This document shows, one piece after another, positions 5,479-8,299 of a stretch of DNA of 8,299 bases. Below the pieces are notes generated by a model, which was not told where the DNA came from, did no database searches, and worked only from the letters and a program-made list of their open reading frames with translations. The position numbers and the translations under genes are program-made. Source of the stretch: CAYJOG01 sp964371695 [NCBI: uncultured bacterium] (lineage in GTDB: Bacteria > CAYJOG01); assembly GCA_964371695.1 (NCBI GenBank), contig CAYJOG010000103.1, positions 1 to 8,299 of the forward strand, written 5' to 3'. Positions within the stretch are counted from its first letter, which is position 1; each line of letters begins with the position of its first letter.

Positions 5479-7497
5479 TTACCGCTTCAGGGCGATCAGT
5501 TCCTGGAGCATTTCGTCGGACGTGGTGATGGTGCGGGCGTTGGCCTGAAAACCACGCTGGGTGATGATCATGCTGGTAAATTCGTTGGACAGATCCACGT
5601 TGGATTGCTCCAGCGTGGCCGCCGCGATTTCACCGGCCCCGCCGATAAGGGCGGGCACCACACGGGCCAGACCGCTGTTATTGGACTGCTGGAACAGCGT
5701 GCCGCCGGTTTTGGTGAGACCTTCGGGGTTGTCGAACACCGCCACGGACAACTGGCCGACTGGGCGGCGCAGGTCGTTGGAATAGATGCCGTTGATGCTG
5801 CCAATCTGGTCAATAAAGTAACTTTCCAGCACACCCAGGGGGTAACCATCCTGGTTGATGGCGGCGGTGGTGAAGTCGCTGGCGTATTGCGTGATGCCCG
5901 CGATGAGGTTGTCGGCCAAGCCCCACTGCAGCGTGACGTTGTTGGTTTTCACCGACTTGCTGCTGATGAGCGAGGTGAACGGCGGCGGGCCGATAGGCTG
6001 GCCGATGACGGGCGAACCGTCAAAAGTGATCTGCCCCTCCAGGCGGCTGGCGTCCAACAGACCGCTGTTTTCGAAGGTGAAGAAATTGTTGCCGCCGTTG
6101 ACCGCCAGTGAGTCAAAGGCGTATTCATCGGCAAACCCGAACTCCGGCCGCCAGTCCCACAGGTTCTTGAACGACACGCCGCCTTTTACGGTGGCGCCCT
6201 GGTGCTGGAAGGTCAGTTGCAGGGTGTGAGAATTGCCCAGGCTGTCAAAGACATCGATGCTGGTTTTGCGCGTGGCGCTGCCCTGCACGAAGCCGTTGAT
6301 GGAATCGAGGTTGGACGCTGCGCCGTTGTTGATGGTGGTGATGCCAGCGAAGTTGTTGAAGATGGTGTTGCCCACCTCCTGCGGGTCGTCGGTGCCGTTG
6401 TAGTTCAGGGCGATTGCCGCCCCCAGGCCAAAGTTGAAGTGGGTGTTGAACAGGTCGCGCCCCAGGCTGGTGCCTGCGCCGTCCTGCACGCGAAAGAACT
6501 CCTTCACCGTGGCGATGTCGTCGGTGAGATTTTCGTATTTCAGCGTGCCCTGGCTGCGGGCGTAGTTGCGGATATCCGTGCCGCTGGCGGCGCGCACGCT
6601 CAGCATCACGCCGTCGGTGTCGGGGGGCAGCAACTGGTTGTCCACGGTGAACGCACCATTGTCAAACGCCACGGTCACATTGGCCGTGCCGGTGCTGTCC
6701 GCCGAGTCAATCACTTCCTGAATCCAGCCTTCGAGATCCTTGGCGGTGGTGTTGTTGGTGATGGCGTAATAACGCACGTCGAACTTGCCCACGCTGGCGG
6801 GGGCTGCGGGGTTGGCGTCCAGTTCCACCGCAATTTGCAGCACGTCGCCGGGGCGAATGCCCATGTGAGACGGCTCCGGGCTGGTGCCGTTGTACAGGTC
6901 CACCAGAGAGTCGCTCTCCAGGGCGGGGCCCATGTCGCGGCTGGCGGCGTTGAGGTTGGAACGGAAAATCACCCGCTCGGTGGACTTGGCCTCGATTTTT
7001 TCGCCCACGATCAGGTGCAGGTCGTCAATCGCGCCGGTGGTGTCAATGATGATGTTGTTCGCTTCGTCCACCACTTGGCGGCTCCAGCCCTGCACGCGGA
7101 AACCGGCGGGGTTCACCAGTGTTCCGTCGCGATCAAAATTGAAGTTGCCGTTGCGGGTGTAAAAATTGCTGGTGCCTGATTCCACCACAAAAAAGCCGTT
7201 GCCCTGAATGGCCACGTCGCTCTGGCGGCCCGTGGTTTCGAGCACGCCCTGCACCATGATGTTGTCCACGCTGGCGATTTGTGTGCCAAGACCCACCTGA
7301 AGGGGGTTGGTGCCGCCGCGGGTGGGGCTGGGCTGGCTGGGGCCTCGAAAGGTCTGGCTGATGAGGTCCCCGAAGGTCGCACGGCCAACCTTGAAGCCGT
7401 GGGTGTTGACGTTGGCGATGTTGTTGCCAATCACGTCCATTTTGGTCTGGTGACTTTTCAGCCCCGAGACACCGGAGAAGAAACTTGATCCTGCCAT
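5479..7497 (-). CDS. flgE: Flagellar hook protein FlgE, long form
   Basis: FlgE polymerises into the hook, the universal joint between rod and filament. The N-terminal D0/D1 part is clear: SSFFSGVSGLKSHQTKMDVIGNNIANVNTHGFK (4-36), then GGTNPLQVGLGTQIASVDNI and AIQGNGFFVV (96-105). The C-terminus (ATLEQSNVDLSNEFTSMIITQRGFQANARTI...) matches the flagellar rod/hook family. Further family blocks are IDVFDSLGNSHTLQL (414-428) and ITQYASDF...NQDGYPLGVL (535-557). At 672 residues it is far longer than the roughly 260-residue Bacillus or 400-residue E. coli proteins. The extra sequence sits mostly at about 190-410, where outer, surface-exposed domains are expected. It contains no cysteine, so the lysinoalanine cross-link of spirochaete hooks cannot form. 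The start is ATG with GAGG nine bases upstream. The gene is followed by a strong terminator. Confidence 0.97.
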   Translation of the reverse strand: MAGSSFFSGVSGLKSHQTKMDVIGNNIANVNTHGFKVGRATFGDLISQTFRGPSQPSPTRGGTNPLQVGLGTQIASVDNIMVQGVLETTGRQSDVAIQGNGFFVVESGTSNFYTRNGNFNFDRDGTLVNPAGFRVQGWSRQVVDEANNIIIDTTGAIDDLHLIVGEKIEAKSTERVIFRSNLNAASRDMGPALESDSLVDLYNGTSPEPSHMGIRPGDVLQIAVELDANPAAPASVGKFDVRYYAITNNTTAKDLEGWIQEVIDSADSTGTANVTVAFDNGAFTVDNQLLPPDTDGVMLSVRAASGTDIRNYARSQGTLKYENLTDDIATVKEFFRVQDGAGTSLGRDLFNTHFNFGLGAAIALNYNGTDDPQEVGNTIFNNFAGITTINNGAASNLDSINGFVQGSATRKTSIDVFDSLGNSHTLQLTFQHQGATVKGGVSFKNLWDWRPEFGFADEYAFDSLAVNGGNNFFTFENSGLLDASRLEGQITFDGSPVIGQPIGPPPFTSLISSKSVKTNNVTLQWGLADNLIAGITQYASDFTTAAINQDGYPLGVLESYFIDQIGSINGIYSNDLRRPVGQLSVAVFDNPEGLTKTGGTLFQQSNNSGLARVVPALIGGAGEIAAATLEQSNVDLSNEFTSMIITQRGFQANARTITTSDEMLQELIALKR

Positions 7498-7501
7498 AAC
7501 T

Positions 7502-7514
7502 GAAAGCCTCTTTC
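7502..7514 (-). promoter_or_regulatory. flgE ribosome binding site within a small hairpin
   Basis: On the minus strand GAAAG-AGG-CTTTC could fold into a 5-bp hairpin whose loop is the AGG of the flgE Shine-Dalgarno sequence, nine bases before the ATG. The stem is short and AT-rich, so the fold may be weak; a regulatory role is only inferred. Confidence 0.35.
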
Positions 7515-7535
7515 GTTTGGATTTGGGTCTTCACA

Positions 7536-7558
7536 CGGCTGCGCAGTCGGCGCAGCCG
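7536..7558. repeat. Strong hairpin upstream of flgE
   Basis: CGGCTGCGC (7536-7544) and GCGCAGCCG (7550-7558) form a perfect 9-bp GC-rich stem with a 5-base loop in the 77-base gap between the small operon protein gene and flgE. No T-tract follows on the minus strand, so termination is unlikely. It could be an mRNA processing or stability element that raises flgE expression relative to upstream genes. Confidence 0.6.
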
Positions 7559-7574
7559 GTTATTGGGCTTCCCG

Positions 7575-7979
7575 TCAGGGTCCGGCCCATACAAAACTGT
7601 CGATGTTCGTGACCACGCTTTCGCGCATGGCCTGAAGGTCCATCACGGTCACCACGGTGCGGGGCGGCACGCTCACGATAAACGCGTGTTCGTCCATCAG
7701 CACCACCGACTCGCGGGAGCCTTTGCCCTGGGCCTTGTCCACCGCCGTGTTCAGGCGGGTGATGTCTTCCGGCCCCAGTTCAATGCCCCGGTCCTTCAGG
7801 CGTTCTTCGGCGTGTTTGGAAAACCGCACGCCGTCTGGCTGTTGCGTGGTGAGCGCCTCGCGGCGCAGAACATCGGCGAAATCAAGCGTCCGCGCCGGGG
7901 GAGTCGCCCCCCCCGTGCGGTGGTTCGGCGCCTGTTGCGGCTTGCCAACTGGCGCCGAATAAGGTCCGTAAATCATCAT
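7575..7979 (-). CDS. Conserved flagellar operon protein (TIGR02530 type)
   Basis: The 134-residue product matches, as far as I recall it, the small 'flagellar operon protein' family TIGR02530, found between flgD and flgE in many Firmicutes and related bacteria; its biochemical role is not established. The conserved part is residues 52-128: RFSKHAEERLKDRGIEL (52-68), then ITRLNTAVDKAQGKGSRES, VVLMDEHAFIVSV and RTVVTVMD...TNIDS near the end. The first 45 residues are Pro/Gly/Thr-rich and probably disordered. There is no signal peptide or membrane helix, so it is likely cytoplasmic, or exported by the flagellar system. Two ATG codons lie in tandem at the start; AAGGAG over the flgD stop is 15 bases away, so a nearer GAGAG may serve instead. 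Position suggests a role in hook assembly (inference). Confidence 0.85.
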   Translation of the reverse strand: MMIYGPYSAPVGKPQQAPNHRTGGATPPARTLDFADVLRREALTTQQPDGVRFSKHAEERLKDRGIELGPEDITRLNTAVDKAQGKGSRESVVLMDEHAFIVSVPPRTVVTVMDLQAMRESVVTNIDSFVWAGP

Positions 7980-7998
7980 GGGATTCTCTCGTTTCTCC

Positions 7999-8299
7999 TT
8001 AAACCTGTTCCGGCGTAATGGAGACGTTGACGATGTTCTTGAGCTTCACGGGGGTGTTGCCCACGTTGATCACCGGCTCGCCTTCGCTCACCGTCACGCT
8101 GGTCACCACGCCCTCCACCGCGTCGCCATTGTCGTCCACGGCCTTCACGGTTTTGCCGATGAAGTTCACGGCCTGAAGCGTGCTCTGGCCACTGATGAAG
8201 CTGGTGAGCGACGTGTTCAGGTTGGTGGAGGATTCCAGCGCGGTGAGCTGGGCAAGCTGGCCGATGAAGTCCTGGTTGCTGAGCGGATCAAGGGGATCC
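7999..8299 (-). CDS. flgD: Flagellar hook capping protein FlgD, C-terminal part
   Basis: FlgD caps the growing hook and guides FlgE assembly. Only the last 99 codons are in the window; the 5' part lies beyond the right edge. The translation begins DPLDPLSNQDFIGQLAQLTALES, the conserved FlgD block (usually QDPL.PM.N.EF..QLAQ...LE). It continues with LQAVNFIGKTVKAVDDNGDAVEGVVTSV and INVGNTPVKLKNIVNVS, the pattern of the C-terminal FlgD beta domain, and ends at a TAA. The reading frame has no interruption. An AAGGAG overlaps the stop codon and leads into the small operon protein gene 19 bases later, so these genes are probably co-transcribed. The partial length reflects the window edge, not a broken gene. 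Confidence 0.93.
   Translation of the reverse strand, partial: DPLDPLSNQDFIGQLAQLTALESSTNLNTSLTSFISGQSTLQAVNFIGKTVKAVDDNGDAVEGVVTSVTVSEGEPVINVGNTPVKLKNIVNVSITPEQV

Noticed and set aside
6202-7179. Plus-strand open frame of 325 codons opposite flgE
   Set aside because: It is a His/Val/Gly-rich shadow frame with no family motif and no credible ribosome binding site; flgE on the other strand accounts for the sequence.
8294-8299. GGATCC (BamHI site) exactly at the right edge, as if a cloning junction
   Set aside because: The same hexamer also occurs at 2304-2309, and the edge lies in frame within a conserved part of flgD, so it is most likely chance.
1-8299. Defence system, mobile element or CRISPR array
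   Set aside because: Every gene in the window fits a conserved flagellar operon; there are no direct-repeat arrays, transposase motifs, tRNA sequences or foreign-looking genes.

Overview
The window is one block of flagellar and motor genes, all on the minus strand and therefore read from the right edge to the left. In transcription order it holds the end of flgD (hook cap), a conserved small flagellar operon protein (TIGR02530 type), flgE (hook), flbD/swrD, fliL, fliM, fliY (FliN-type switch protein), cheY, fliO, fliP and fliQ. No plus-strand gene, RNA gene, mobile element or CRISPR array can be supported; open frames on the plus strand look like shadows of the GC-rich minus-strand genes.

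The gene order closely follows the fla/che operon of Firmicutes (fliK-flgD-flgE-flbD-fliL-fliM-fliY-cheY-fliO/Z-fliP-fliQ), and the spirochaete and Thermotoga-like operons are related. CheY is very Bacillus-like in sequence. The moderately GC-rich codon use, the long cysteine-free FlgE and the Gly/His-rich FliL do not look like a classical Bacillus or Clostridium. I infer a motile bacterium, possibly from a less studied phylum, and cannot assign it further.

Right part (about 7999-8299 down to 5479): the hook module. FlgD caps the growing hook, FlgE builds it, and the small TIGR02530 protein sits between them as it does in many Firmicutes. A strong hairpin lies in the 77-base gap before flgE. 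The hook module ends in a textbook intrinsic terminator at 5430-5453.

Middle and left part (5369 down to 100): the motor, switch and export module. A good sigma70-like promoter lies between the terminator and flbD, so this part probably has its own transcription start. FlbD and FliL support stator output. FliM and FliY form the C-ring and both carry the EIDALL CheY-docking peptide. CheY is the ligand that changes rotation direction. FliO, FliP and FliQ build the export gate. Gaps are short, Shine-Dalgarno sequences overlap preceding stop codons and fliM/fliY overlap by one base, all consistent with translational coupling.

Left edge (1-99): no gene is visible. After fliQ come two palindromes instead of an immediate fliR. 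The most notable points are a FliY whose CheC-like phosphatase sites look inactivated, the terminator/promoter split inside an otherwise continuous operon, the absence of motAB between flbD and fliL, and the palindromes where fliR would normally begin.
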